A stretch of DNA of 64,000 nt from an uncultured Clostridium sp. (GTDB taxonomy: Bacteria > Bacillota > Clostridia > Lachnospirales > Lachnospiraceae), in NCBI GenBank assembly GCA_937885015.1, contig CALAAS010000026.1, positions 1 to 64,000 on the forward strand, written 5' to 3'. Positions 1 through 8,409 of this stretch are shown here, piece by piece. Position 1 is the stretch's first letter. Every line of letters begins with the position of its first letter. The notes below the pieces were generated by a model. That model searched no databases. It was not told the DNA's origin and saw only the letters and a program-made list of their open reading frames with translations. Made by a program: the position numbers and the translations under genes.

Positions 1-84
1 GCAGCATCTCTGCTTTTCAAATATTCAGTTGTAACACATGTATTGTAATCCTACAATGAAATTCCAGCAGATTTCCCTCTTTTA

Positions 85-113
85 TTGACGTTTTTATTAA
101 AATCCTGTATAGT
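85..113 (+). promoter_or_regulatory. Sigma-70 type promoter of XRE-cupin regulator
   Basis: TTGACG at 85-90 and TATAGT at 108-113 are separated by exactly 17 bases. The start codon at 161 lies about 40 bases beyond the expected transcription start and has a good ribosome site (AAGGGGGAG around 144-152). Confidence 0.75.
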
Positions 114-160
114 GAAAATAATAAAATTACGAATCGTCGTTATAAGGGGGAGTTTCATTT

Positions 161-751
161 ATGGATCACAATGTCACCATTGGCGCAAAAGTCAAGGCTT
201 TCCGCACCGCCAAAAAATACACCTTAAAACAACTCAGCGAAGAATCCGGCCTTTCCATCGGCTTTCTTTCCCAACTGGAGCGCGGCCTTTCATCCATTGC
301 CATCGATTCTCTGGCAAAGCTGGCCGATATCTTAGGCGTCAGTCTGTCCGCCTTTTTTGATTCTTCCGCTGAACAGGAAAAATCTCCGATCAACCGCAGT
401 TTTTCCATGCACTGCACGCAGATCAATCCCCAGATCGTACAGTATCTGGTTAACGGAAATGCACAGGATTTTACCTGCCTGCCCAGAATCTTTCATCTGA
501 TGCCTTCTGCCCACACCAGTGCAGATCGACTGGAAATGAATCGCCATGATGGAGAAGAATTTATCTTTGTTCTGGAGGGAATCCTGACCGTCTACCTGGA
601 CGGCAGCGAATACTGCCTGAATCCCGGAGACAGTGTTCAGATTCACTCCCACTCCCCCCACGACTGGGTCAACAACACAAATCAGGTGGTGAAAATTCTG
701 ACAGTTCATACACCAAACCCGTTTATTCACGGAAATGAAGTGGTGTTTTAA
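161..751 (+). CDS. XRE-family transcriptional regulator with C-terminal cupin domain
   Basis: A 196-residue regulator with two domains. Residues about 8-62 form a helix-turn-helix of the Cro/CI type (the LKQLSEESGLSIGFLSQLERG stretch contains both recognition elements). Residues about 120-190 form a small cupin barrel with the usual glycine and acidic/histidine pattern (HDGEEFIFVLEG, NPGDSVQIHSHSPHDW). Family members sense a small metabolite through the cupin and control nearby catabolic or transport genes. The convergent amidohydrolase overlaps its 3' end by 29 bases and is a plausible target. The ligand cannot be read from sequence. Confidence 0.9.
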   Translation: MDHNVTIGAKVKAFRTAKKYTLKQLSEESGLSIGFLSQLERGLSSIAIDSLAKLADILGVSLSAFFDSSAEQEKSPINRSFSMHCTQINPQIVQYLVNGNAQDFTCLPRIFHLMPSAHTSADRLEMNRHDGEEFIFVLEGILTVYLDGSEYCLNPGDSVQIHSHSPHDWVNNTNQVVKILTVHTPNPFIHGNEVVF

Positions 752-1940
752 ACACTGATTTTCCTGCCAGAAATACTTCCAAAACCTGATCCAGCGCATG
801 GATATCTTTCGTGACATCCCCCGCTGCCACAAGAATATCTCCCGAAAGTCCCGCCCTCAGTGTACCGGTTTCATGTTCGATCCCCAGCACTCTGGCGGGA
901 TTTTCTGTTGCAGTCTGAATCGCCTCTATGGGGGTAAGTCCATACTGTGTCATATAGGCCAGTTCCTGATGAATAGGCAAAGGCGGGGCGCCGTAAAGCA
1001 CTATATCACTGCCAGTCATAACCGTCACACCTGTATCATAAAGCTCTTTGAAGTGATCCCGATATGCCTCATAAGCCGGCTTGAAAAATGCCTGATCCCG
1101 GATCGCCCGGGCCGCAATCGGATTGGTGGTGTCCCCGCCATTCTCAATCAGCGCCTTCGTCTGCTCATACAGATACGTATAGGCCGTAATCGTCGGAGTC
1201 CAGGCAATCCCCTTCTCCTTCATCTGCCGGGCCTGTTCCACCGTCAGAAATGTTCCGTGTTCAATGGTATCAAAGCCTGCATCAATGCACATCTGAATCG
1301 ACGGCTGGGTTCCGGCATGCACTGCCGTTTTATACCCCCGGCGGTGACACTCATCCACCGCTGCATCCAGTTCCTCCTGGGTAAACTCCGGAATATCTCC
1401 CCGGTTACTGGTCAAAAGCTTTACCCAGTCCGCACCATCCCGGCACTGACGGCGGATAGCAGCTCTTACCCCCCAGGGGCCATCTGCCTCCTCAATCCCA
1501 TCCTGATGTCCATGGCCTCCCGTCATGCAGATCCCGGCATCCGATTGAATAATCCGCGGCACTGTCACATACCCTTTTTCGCCGGCCAGCCGAAGCTGCT
1601 TCATCAGGTTATGGGGACAGGACATATCCCGAACCGTTGTGATGCCCAGGGACAATGCCAGCTTTGCCTGCTCCAGGGCATAATATGCCACCATATAATC
1701 ATCGTAATTCTCCAAATCCGGCTGGCTGTAATAATAACCGAAATGCACATGCATGTCAAACAGTCCCGGAAGAATCGTGGCGTCTTCGTAATCCCGCCGC
1801 GCCTCCTGCGGATACCGTACCTCCGCCTCCTTTGCGGTGCCGATCCATCCGATCTTTCCCTGCTCATCCAAATAAAGCGCCGCATCTATGTAATGGGTTT
1901 TTCCATCCCCAGTCAGTAAATGTGCTGCTGTAAGTATCAT
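723..1940 (-). CDS. Amidohydrolase-family metal-dependent hydrolase
   Basis: A 405-residue protein of the imidazolonepropionase/prolidase-like branch of the amidohydrolase superfamily. It shows the metal-binding HxH of strand 1 (DMHVHFGYYYSQPD, about residue 62), a lysine-containing VKLL segment, later histidines in AVHAG and IEHGT, and the catalytic aspartate region MTGSDIVLYG. The fold is a TIM barrel flanked by N- and C-terminal beta segments. These enzymes hydrolyse cyclic amides or dipeptide-like bonds, and the substrate here is unknown. It has its own promoter at 1963-1992. The 3' end overlaps the convergent XRE-cupin gene, a possible local regulator. Confidence 0.88.
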   Translation of the reverse strand: MILTAAHLLTGDGKTHYIDAALYLDEQGKIGWIGTAKEAEVRYPQEARRDYEDATILPGLFDMHVHFGYYYSQPDLENYDDYMVAYYALEQAKLALSLGITTVRDMSCPHNLMKQLRLAGEKGYVTVPRIIQSDAGICMTGGHGHQDGIEEADGPWGVRAAIRRQCRDGADWVKLLTSNRGDIPEFTQEELDAAVDECHRRGYKTAVHAGTQPSIQMCIDAGFDTIEHGTFLTVEQARQMKEKGIAWTPTITAYTYLYEQTKALIENGGDTTNPIAARAIRDQAFFKPAYEAYRDHFKELYDTGVTVMTGSDIVLYGAPPLPIHQELAYMTQYGLTPIEAIQTATENPARVLGIEHETGTLRAGLSGDILVAAGDVTKDIHALDQVLEVFLAGKSVFKTPLHFRE

Positions 1941-1962
1941 ACGTATTCCCCCTTTTATCCCT

Positions 1963-1992
1963 ATCCTATCATTCTGCTTTTCCCTTTGTCAA
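1963..1992 (-). promoter_or_regulatory. Promoter of the amidohydrolase gene
   Basis: On the minus strand TTGACA (1987-1992) is followed after 18 bases by TAGGAT (1963-1968). A ribosome site AAAGGGGGAAT lies just before the start codon at 1940. Upstream of the -35 is the A-tract tandem repeat at 2001-2073. Confidence 0.65.
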
Positions 1993-2000
1993 TACCCCTT

Positions 2001-2073
2001 CATCCTGAAAAAACATCCCGAAAAACATTCCAAAAAACCTCGCGAAAAACTTCAATAAATCCGTAAGGAAAAA
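2001..2073. repeat. Degenerate 12-base tandem repeat with A-tracts
   Basis: Six consecutive units of 12 (first one 13) bases, each a C-rich half followed by an A-tract: 2001-2013, 2014-2025, 2026-2037, 2038-2049, 2050-2061, 2062-2073. The fifth unit is the most diverged. The array sits immediately upstream of the amidohydrolase -35 box and between the divergent amidohydrolase and lipoprotein genes. Confidence 0.6.
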
Positions 2074-2132
2074 GTCATACGGCCGTCAGGCCAATCTGCT
2101 ATACTATAGATAACTATTCAGGAGGTGTTTTT

Positions 2133-3011
2133 ATGAGCCGTACAAAAAAACATACGAAAACCAACGGATCGCTCCTCAAACTCCTGTTTCCTGCTCTCTT
2201 TGTCTTTCCAGTCGCGTTTCTGGCGGCCTGCAGTGCGCCGGGAAAGACTCCTGACCAGGATCAGGACAGCCGCAAAAATGCCGTTCAGATCGAAAAAAAG
2301 GAGCTGACTGCCTCTGAAGAAAGTCTGATGAACCTGACAAATACCCATTTTTCCACCAGTCTGTTTCACTACAATGCCGACGCCTCTCTCCAGGAACTGC
2401 ATTTCTTCGCAGAAGAATGGAAAGATGGCGTTCTGTCTCCCATCGGCAGCGGTACCGGCGGCCCCGTTTTTCAAGGCATCGCCGATTCTCCCGAAACCTC
2501 CGGCAAGTCCGGCAGTGATTTTCAGGGAGACATTGCCATTTTAATCGACCGCGGCGACAATCCCGGCGTTACCTTCAGCTGGCAGGACGGAAACGGCAGC
2601 GGAACCACCTATACCCCCCTGGAAGAAACATTCCTCCACTCCGCATTGACCAGCCTCCAGGACAATACCCTCCAGATTCCTTACAATCAGAAAATCCCCC
2701 TCGTTGCAGTGGCAGAAAACAACTCCGATTTTCTGGAAGCTGTCTGCCCGGCAGATTATAGCGATCTTCTGTCCATCGCTGACCGCCAATATGAGCGGGT
2801 TTTATTTTTCGGCGTAGTTTTTACCGATTTTCCCGTGGAGCAGGAACTGGTCTCCTTTCATGGAACGGTCCGGGACAGCGCAGACCTCTCCCCGGAAACA
2901 CTGGACTGGCTTACCTGGTACAACACGCTTCCTCTGGAGCAGCAGCTGGCCCAGTCTCATCTCCCACCGGAATTTCTGGAGGCAACCGAATCAAAAACAG
3001 ACACACCATAA
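2133..3011 (+). CDS. Predicted lipoprotein of unknown function
   Basis: A 292-residue secreted protein. It has a positively charged N-terminus, a hydrophobic stretch and a lipobox ending at LAAC (about residues 30-33), so it should be a lipid-anchored extracellular protein. The mature part is acidic, serine- and threonine-rich, and has no motif I recognise. An excellent ribosome site (CAGGAGGTG) sits 8 bases before the start codon. It is followed after 18 bases by the broken MerR-type regulator, so the two probably share a transcript. I do not assign a function. Confidence 0.75.
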   Translation: MSRTKKHTKTNGSLLKLLFPALFVFPVAFLAACSAPGKTPDQDQDSRKNAVQIEKKELTASEESLMNLTNTHFSTSLFHYNADASLQELHFFAEEWKDGVLSPIGSGTGGPVFQGIADSPETSGKSGSDFQGDIAILIDRGDNPGVTFSWQDGNGSGTTYTPLEETFLHSALTSLQDNTLQIPYNQKIPLVAVAENNSDFLEAVCPADYSDLLSIADRQYERVLFFGVVFTDFPVEQELVSFHGTVRDSADLSPETLDWLTWYNTLPLEQQLAQSHLPPEFLEATESKTDTP

Positions 3012-3029
3012 CTGCAGGAGCATAACGCT

Positions 3030-3836
3030 ATGAAAAAAGATTCCTCTCTTCTTACTACAGCTCAATTTGCCAGGCTCCACGAAGTCAACCGGCGAACACT
3101 TCACTATTACGATCAGATTGGCCTTTTTGGTCCCATTCAGAAAGGCGAAAACGGCTATCGCTATTACAGCCTGTCCCAAAGCCTGGATTTTGAGTACATC
3201 CGCATGCTGAAAGAGCTTCACATGACAATCGACGAAATCCAGGACTATTTTAATCATCCTTCCGCAGAATCATTTTTAGCATTGGCCGAAGAAAAGGAGC
3301 AGGAAATCGACCTGGAAATCCAACGGCTCCAGCATATGCAAAAAATATTAAAAACCCGCAGAGAACAGCTGCTTCTGTGCAGGCATCTTCCGCCCCAAAG
3401 CATCCGCATTGAGAACTGTGAAGAAGAGGCGCTGCTCCTTCTCCCCTATGATTTTTCAGAAAATGACCTTTCCAGGATTTTTTCCTATGTAAAATCTGTA
3501 TAGAGTCTGGAACAGATCCGAATGGGAACCGGCATTTTCATCTCCTCAGAGCGCCTTTTCTCCGGGAATTTTCATTCTTACGAAGGTATTTTCACTCCCG
3601 CTCTGGACGCCTCCTCTCGGGACTGTTTTCAAAGGCCCGCCGGCCGCTATCTCTGCGGCTACCAAACCGGGGACCCGGAAAATATGGATGACCTGTATGG
3701 CGCCATGATCCACTATGCCAAAAAACACGGGGTTTCTCTGACTGGGTTTGCATACGAACTTGGACTAAACGAATTTGCCATTGCCAGTCCAGAGGAATAC
3801 GTGACTAAGATCATGATTCAGATTTTGGAGGCATAA
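3030..3836 (+). pseudogene. MerR-family regulator interrupted by an in-frame amber codon
   Basis: Frame 3030-3503 encodes a MerR winged helix (TTAQFARLHEVNRRTLHYYDQ at the N-terminus) and a coiled dimerisation helix, and the start of a ligand-binding domain. It ends at a TAG at 3501-3503. The same frame stays open to 3836 and continues as a GyrI/BmrR-like effector domain (FSGNFHSYEGIF, AGRYLCGYQTG, MIHYAKKHGVSLTGFAYELG). Read through, the product would be about 268 residues, the normal length of MerR-GyrI regulators such as BmrR. A single change of TGG to TAG would explain it. The N-terminal fragment could still bind DNA but would lack most of its sensor. Confidence 0.75.
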
Positions 3837-3852
3837 AAATCTATCCAGAATA

Positions 3853-3900
3853 CAAAAAAATATCCAGAGGGCGGAAAACTCACTTTCCCACACCTCTGGA
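3853..3900 (-). terminator. Intrinsic terminator of leuA
   Basis: Arms 3893-3900 and 3863-3870 are perfectly complementary (TCCAGAGG type) and on the minus strand are followed by a seven-base T run at 3854-3860. It lies 23 bases past the leuA stop codon. The hairpin can also stop transcription arriving from the MerR side. Confidence 0.8.
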
Positions 3901-3922
3901 ATTGATTTTTAGCTACTATCCT

Positions 3923-5590
3923 TTAATAAAACAGACGGTTTACTGCGCTGAAAATACCGCGAATCGACGCCCGCGTGATATTGGAGCTGATACCGACTCC
4001 GTAGGTTGTCTCGCCGGTCTCCACATTCATCAGATGAATATAGGAAGCAGCCTGTGCACCGGAACCGGAGCGAAGCGCGTGCTCCGTATAATCCAGAACG
4101 CGGATTTCGATTCCCAAAGAATCTTCCAAAGCTCTCTGGATTGCATCGATCGGGCCGTTTCCGACGCCTTCAACACTGCGCTCTGCCCCGTGATCCGTAT
4201 AGGTCAGATGCGCTACAGTGGCGAATCCGCCGCCCTCGTACTCCTTGTCTGTGATCTGACACTTCTTGAAGTGCATCGGTTCCTTGCGGTCCAGGTAGTG
4301 CAGGCGGAACTCCTCCATGATCTGCTCTGGAGCCACCTCGCCCTGTTTTTCCGCAATCTTCTGAATCACATCCGCAAATTCCTTGTGCATTCCCTTGGGA
4401 AGACGGAATCCATAGAAGCTGTCCATAACAAAGGCAACACCGCCTTTTCCAGACTGGCTGTTGATACGGACAACCGGCTCATATTCGCGACCGATATCGC
4501 TGGGATCGATGGGCAGATACGGAACCTCCCAAATACCGTCTGTGCGCTTCTGAAGCGCCTGCATCCCCTTGCTGATGGCATCCTGATGGGAACCGGAAAA
4601 TGCCGTAAATACCAGCTTTCCGGCATATGGATGTCTCGGATCCACCGTCATCTTGGTACAGCGCTCACAGATCTCCACAATCTCTTTTACATTCTCAATC
4701 TCCAGTTCCGGATCAATTCCCTGAGAGAACATATTATATGCAATATTTAAAACATCCACATTTCCTGTCCGCTCACCGTTTCCAAGAAGCGTTCCCTCAA
4801 CTCGCTCTGCTCCGGCCAGAAGTGCCAGTTCGGTGGCAGCAATACCGGTTCCCCGGTCGTTATGGGGATGAATGCTCAAAATAATACTGTCGCGGTTCTT
4901 AAAATGCTTATCCATCCACTCAATCTGATCTGCATACACGTTGGGCGTCGTCATCTCCACCGTGGCAGGCAGGTTGATAATCATCTTTTTCTCCGGCGTT
5001 GCACCCCATTCCTCCTGAACTGCCGTACAGATATCCAGCGCAAAATCCAGTTCCGTACCCGTAAAGCTCTCCGGAGAATACTCCAGAACTACCTCGCCAT
5101 CATAATCCCGCATGTATTTTTTCACCATGCGCGTTCCATCAATAGCGATCTGCCGGATCTCATCCCGATCTGCATGGAACACAACCTCCCGCTGCAGGGT
5201 GGAGGTGGAATTGTAAATATGGACGATTGCCCGCTTGATTCCCTGGATCGCATCGAAGGTTCTCTTGATCAAATGTTCCCGGCACTGGGTCAGAACCTGA
5301 ACCGTCACATCATCCGGAATCAGCTTTCTCTCCACCAGCTGACGCAGGAAATCAAACTCAATCTGGGAAGCTGCCGGAAATCCGATCTCAATTTCCTTAA
5401 ATCCCAGCTTCACGAGAAGCTTGAACATCTCAATCTTCTCCTCCACCACCATCGGCTCCACCAGCGCCTGATTTCCGTCCCTGAGATCCACGCTGCACCA
5501 GATGGGCGCTTTCTGAATCTCCTTCCCGGGCCACTCCCGCTCCGGATAATCTACCACAGGTACTCGTTTATATTTCTTATAATTTAACAT
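3923..5590 (-). CDS. leuA: 2-isopropylmalate synthase
   Basis: Catalyses condensation of 2-ketoisovalerate with acetyl-CoA, the first committed step of leucine synthesis, in the cytoplasm. The 555-residue protein has the HMGL-like TIM-barrel signature (SVDLRDGNQAL), the metal-binding HPHNDRGTG motif, and a C-terminal leucine-sensing regulatory domain. Its length and the RDGNQAL variant match the longer LeuA2-type enzymes. The start at 5590 was chosen because GGAGG lies 8 bases before it. No other leucine genes are adjacent. A near-consensus promoter with a palindrome over the -10 box and a leader of about 190 bases precede it. Confidence 0.95.
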   Translation of the reverse strand: MLNYKKYKRVPVVDYPEREWPGKEIQKAPIWCSVDLRDGNQALVEPMVVEEKIEMFKLLVKLGFKEIEIGFPAASQIEFDFLRQLVERKLIPDDVTVQVLTQCREHLIKRTFDAIQGIKRAIVHIYNSTSTLQREVVFHADRDEIRQIAIDGTRMVKKYMRDYDGEVVLEYSPESFTGTELDFALDICTAVQEEWGATPEKKMIINLPATVEMTTPNVYADQIEWMDKHFKNRDSIILSIHPHNDRGTGIAATELALLAGAERVEGTLLGNGERTGNVDVLNIAYNMFSQGIDPELEIENVKEIVEICERCTKMTVDPRHPYAGKLVFTAFSGSHQDAISKGMQALQKRTDGIWEVPYLPIDPSDIGREYEPVVRINSQSGKGGVAFVMDSFYGFRLPKGMHKEFADVIQKIAEKQGEVAPEQIMEEFRLHYLDRKEPMHFKKCQITDKEYEGGGFATVAHLTYTDHGAERSVEGVGNGPIDAIQRALEDSLGIEIRVLDYTEHALRSGSGAQAASYIHLMNVETGETTYGVGISSNITRASIRGIFSAVNRLFY

Positions 5591-5707
5591 GTCTGTTTCC
5601 TCCATTTTTCTCAGGTTTCTCGTTTATAATGCCTTATGTTTCCCCGTAACATCCTCCCTGGCTCTGGAGTCGGTAGACCACACCGTAATTTTTTACGATA
5701 AATAATA

Positions 5708-5740
5708 TCACCGAATCGCGTCTAACCCCAATTCAACCAT
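5708..5740 (-). CDS. Possible 10-codon leader peptide of leuA
   Basis: Within the leuA leader an ATG at 5740 opens a frame reading MVELGLDAIR and then stops at 5708. A purine-rich AAAAAGGG directly abuts the ATG, so spacing is poor. Two of ten codons are leucine (TTG, TTA), which is suggestive of attenuation but much weaker than classical leu leaders. I saw no clear terminator/antiterminator pair downstream. Treat as a candidate only. Confidence 0.2.
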   Translation of the reverse strand: MVELGLDAIR

Positions 5741-5760
5741 CCCTTTTTGTTAAAGTATGC

Positions 5761-5817
5761 GCAATGGTATAATTCTTGCGTTGCAGGTATTATACCATTG
5801 CATTTTTTCCAGTTCAA
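5761..5817 (-). promoter_or_regulatory. leuA promoter with perfect inverted repeat over the -10 box
   Basis: On the minus strand TTGAAC (5812-5817), 17 bases, then TATAAT (5789-5794) form a near-consensus promoter. The -10 lies in one arm of a perfect 13-base inverted repeat, GCAATGGTATAAT at 5761-5773 and its complement at 5789-5801, with a 15-base centre. This arrangement fits an operator that excludes polymerase, or a hairpin in DNA at the start site. Confidence 0.7.
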
Positions 5818-5871
5818 GTTATTTTTTCTCCACAATCCCCGGTTGGCTGCCATTCCTGCTTCCAGATCCCT

Positions 5872-7230
5872 TTACACCACTCTGTGCTGCAGCCAGCGCC
5901 TGCTCCTAAAACGGGCGGTAAATATAACGGCGCGAATGGTCCAGTCGGTAAACATCCCGATCCAGACGGCAATGGGGCCAAACCCGTGTACGCGGCACAG
6001 ATAGATACAGAGGCTGACCCGGAATACCCACATGGTAATGCAGGAAACGATCATTGAAAATTTCACATCCCCAGCCGCCCGCATTCCGTAGGCCGGAATA
6101 AACGCCAGCGTCCATACAACCGGTTTTACGACCGTAATCCATCCCATCATGAAAAGGCACATCCGGGCGCTTTCTTTCTCCATCCCGCCGATGACAGTAA
6201 CTGGCCCGGAGGCCAGATAAACAACAGTACAGCTGAAAAGCACCACGATCTCTGCCAGTACAGTCAGCTTCTTTATGTAATAGACGGCCTCATCTTCCCG
6301 CCCAGCTCCGATGCACTGCCCCACGACCGTCATCATGCCAATACCAATCCCCATAGCGGCAATCCCGTTTAGGTTCTCCAGAATACTGGCCATGGCATTG
6401 GCTGCAATGGCCGCCGTCCCAAGGGTAGATACGGTAGACTGAATCGCCAGCTTCCCGAACTGAAACATTCCATTTTCGATTCCATTTGGGATTCCCAGAG
6501 AAAGAATTCTTCTTATTTTCTGAAAATCAGGCCGTATATTCCAATACCCGCGAATCGGAATAGCCTGCGTCCGCCGCCGCAAAAGAGCCAGCACGGCCAC
6601 AGCCGACAAAACCCGGGATCCCAATGTGGCAATGGCAGCACCGGCCACACCCATATGAAATCCCCAGATCAGAATTGCATTTCCCCCAATATTCAAAACG
6701 TTTGAGATCAAAGCAACCGCCATGGGAAGACGCGTATTTCCCTGGGCTCTGTAAATGGAAGAGCCGGCATCATAGAGTGCAATAAATGGAAAAGAGATGG
6801 CAGTATAAAAAAAATAAATCTGCGCTGCCTCCATCACATCTGCCTCGACGCTCCCGAAAATCAGACTCAGGAGAGGCCCACGGGCAGCCAAGCAGACCGC
6901 CATCACGACAGCAGAGATGGCTGAAACCACCAACAGCAGCTGTCTTGCTGCCTCTCTGGCACTTTTCAGGTCTTCCCGCCCCAGATACTGGGAACAGACG
7001 ATGGTCCCGCCAGCCGCCAGGGCATAAAAGGCCTGTATCACTAAAATATTGATGGCATCCACCAGCGACACGGCAGAAATAGCCGCCGACCCCACATTGC
7101 TGACCATCATGCTGTCAGCCGTCCCCATAAGGGAATTTAAAAGCTGTTCCACAATCAGTGGAATCAGCAGGCACCGCAGCTCACGATTGCTGAACATATG
7201 CTTCTTTTCCATCCTCTTCCCCGCTTCCAT
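5872..7230 (-). CDS. MATE-family multidrug/organic cation exporter
   Basis: A 452-residue inner-membrane protein with about 12 hydrophobic segments arranged as two homologous halves, typical of MATE sodium- or proton-coupled exporters. The N-terminal segment LIPLIVEQLLNSLMGTADSMMVS matches the usual first-helix region, and the second half carries an IGMMTVVGQCIGAGRE loop characteristic of the family. Substrate is unknown. It is flanked by leuA downstream and proC upstream and probably forms a separate transcript. A second MATE gene with MarR control lies at 25765. Confidence 0.92.
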   Translation of the reverse strand: MEAGKRMEKKHMFSNRELRCLLIPLIVEQLLNSLMGTADSMMVSNVGSAAISAVSLVDAINILVIQAFYALAAGGTIVCSQYLGREDLKSAREAARQLLLVVSAISAVVMAVCLAARGPLLSLIFGSVEADVMEAAQIYFFYTAISFPFIALYDAGSSIYRAQGNTRLPMAVALISNVLNIGGNAILIWGFHMGVAGAAIATLGSRVLSAVAVLALLRRRTQAIPIRGYWNIRPDFQKIRRILSLGIPNGIENGMFQFGKLAIQSTVSTLGTAAIAANAMASILENLNGIAAMGIGIGMMTVVGQCIGAGREDEAVYYIKKLTVLAEIVVLFSCTVVYLASGPVTVIGGMEKESARMCLFMMGWITVVKPVVWTLAFIPAYGMRAAGDVKFSMIVSCITMWVFRVSLCIYLCRVHGFGPIAVWIGMFTDWTIRAVIFTARFRSRRWLQHRVV

Positions 7231-7288
7231 TTCAATTTCTTTCCTGTTCTACCACACCGCGATTCTGCCTGTCAATCGTCGTTTTTCC

Positions 7289-7336
7289 CAAAAAAGGGGG
7301 CCGGCCGGAGTCCCCTCTTCAGGAAACGCCGGCCGG
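7289..7336 (-). terminator. Intrinsic terminator of proC
   Basis: CCGGCCGG at 7329-7336 pairs with CCGGCCGG at 7301-7308, and the minus strand then runs into five C and a T tract (7289-7295). It lies just past the proC stop. Each arm is itself a palindrome. Confidence 0.8.
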
Positions 7337-7369
7337 TCTATGAAAAATGTAAAACAAAAGGGGCTTAGA

Positions 7370-8206
7370 TTATTTAAGCTTTCCGATTTCATCAAAGCGT
7401 TTGTACGCATCTACGACTGCATTGATTACGCTGCTTCGGAATCCCGTATCCTCCAGCGTCTTCACGCCGATCATGGCAGGACCAGCCGGCGAGCAGACGT
7501 CGTCTTTCAGATTTTCCAGGTGTTTCTCGCTCTGCAGGAATAACTGAACCGTTCCGAGAATCCCTTCCAGGGCATACCGTCTGGCCTGATAGCGAAGAAG
7601 TCCATTGTATACGCCGGCATCTGCCAGAGAATTGGCAAACATGGCAATAAAAGCTGGAGAGGTGGACGTCAATACTGTTCCTGCCACGAACTGGGAAGCC
7701 GGAAGGCTGTCAAATCCGCCTGCCTCTCTCAGAATATAGCGGAACTCATCTTCCTGCTGTTTCGTATAGCTGTCTCCCTGCTCGATCAGGATAAATCCTT
7801 TTCCAATCAGGCAGGCCGTATTGGGCAGAATCCGAATAACCGGCACATTCTTATCCTCTAATTCCAATTCTTTTACGTAAGTGGACGTCTCTACGCCAGC
7901 TACGATGGAAACTATGATCTTCTCCTCGCCTGCCGCCGCACATTTGGCAAATACTGGTTTTACTTCTTCCAGGACACTCTTCAGGAACTGCGGTTTCACA
8001 CAGAACACCACGTAATGAGCCGCTTCAATGGCCTCTCCGTTGGTCATAACAAAATTACATCCCAGCTCTCTGGCCAGCTGCATTCCTTTTTCCGAAACCA
8101 CATCCGTTAAAACTACTTCTGACGGATCAATTCCCTTGCAGGCTGCCGTTGCCAGTGCCGTTCCCATTGTTCCGCTTCCGATAAATGCAATTGTTTTCAT
8201 TTTCAA
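7370..8206 (-). CDS. proC: Pyrroline-5-carboxylate reductase
   Basis: Reduces 1-pyrroline-5-carboxylate to L-proline with NAD(P)H. The 278-residue protein has an N-terminal Rossmann fold (FIGSGTMGTALATA), the internal PNTACLIGKG segment, and the C-terminal dimerisation domain with the family signature around SPAFIAMFANSLADAGV. Length is normal. proB and proA are not nearby, so it may serve recycling of pyrroline-5-carboxylate from arginine, ornithine or hydroxyproline catabolism as well as synthesis. It stands alone between a terminator and the GntR gene. Confidence 0.93.
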   Translation of the reverse strand: MKMKTIAFIGSGTMGTALATAACKGIDPSEVVLTDVVSEKGMQLARELGCNFVMTNGEAIEAAHYVVFCVKPQFLKSVLEEVKPVFAKCAAAGEEKIIVSIVAGVETSTYVKELELEDKNVPVIRILPNTACLIGKGFILIEQGDSYTKQQEDEFRYILREAGGFDSLPASQFVAGTVLTSTSPAFIAMFANSLADAGVYNGLLRYQARRYALEGILGTVQLFLQSEKHLENLKDDVCSPAGPAMIGVKTLEDTGFRSSVINAVVDAYKRFDEIGKLK

Positions 8207-8318
8207 ATCCCTCTTTCTTCCACTCTTTTATTTCGCCTTTTTATGGATGTATTTCACATCCGGTGTTTTCTCTGGTTTTCTTTAATATACTTTTAATATA
8301 TTATATGGTTGAAAATAA

Positions 8319-8389
8319 GAAACGCTGCACAATATCCACTTCCCTGCCTGCATGGCCAGGCCTTTCATGCAATGATTCTGCAGCGTTTC
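8319..8389 (-). terminator. Nested inverted repeat after the GntR regulator gene, terminator-like
   Basis: Outer arms GAAACGCTGCA at 8319-8329 and its perfect complement at 8379-8389 enclose an inner pair TGCATG (8349-8354) and CATGCA (8366-8371). On the minus strand the outer stem is followed by TTATTTTC. It lies 21 bases past the regulator stop, so a terminator is the simplest reading. Confidence 0.6.
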
Positions 8390-8409
8390 AAATTCCCGCC
8401 TTCCCGGCT

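Noticed and set aside
798..1919. A 373-codon open frame on the plus strand opposite the amidohydrolase
   Set aside because: It is a shadow: no ribosome site, no recognisable motif, and the opposite strand has clear catalytic motifs.
3501..3503. Amber codon read as pyrrolysine
   Set aside because: No pylT, pylS or pylBCD genes were seen, and the radical SAM gene at 51152 does not resemble PylB. A nonsense mutation is simpler.
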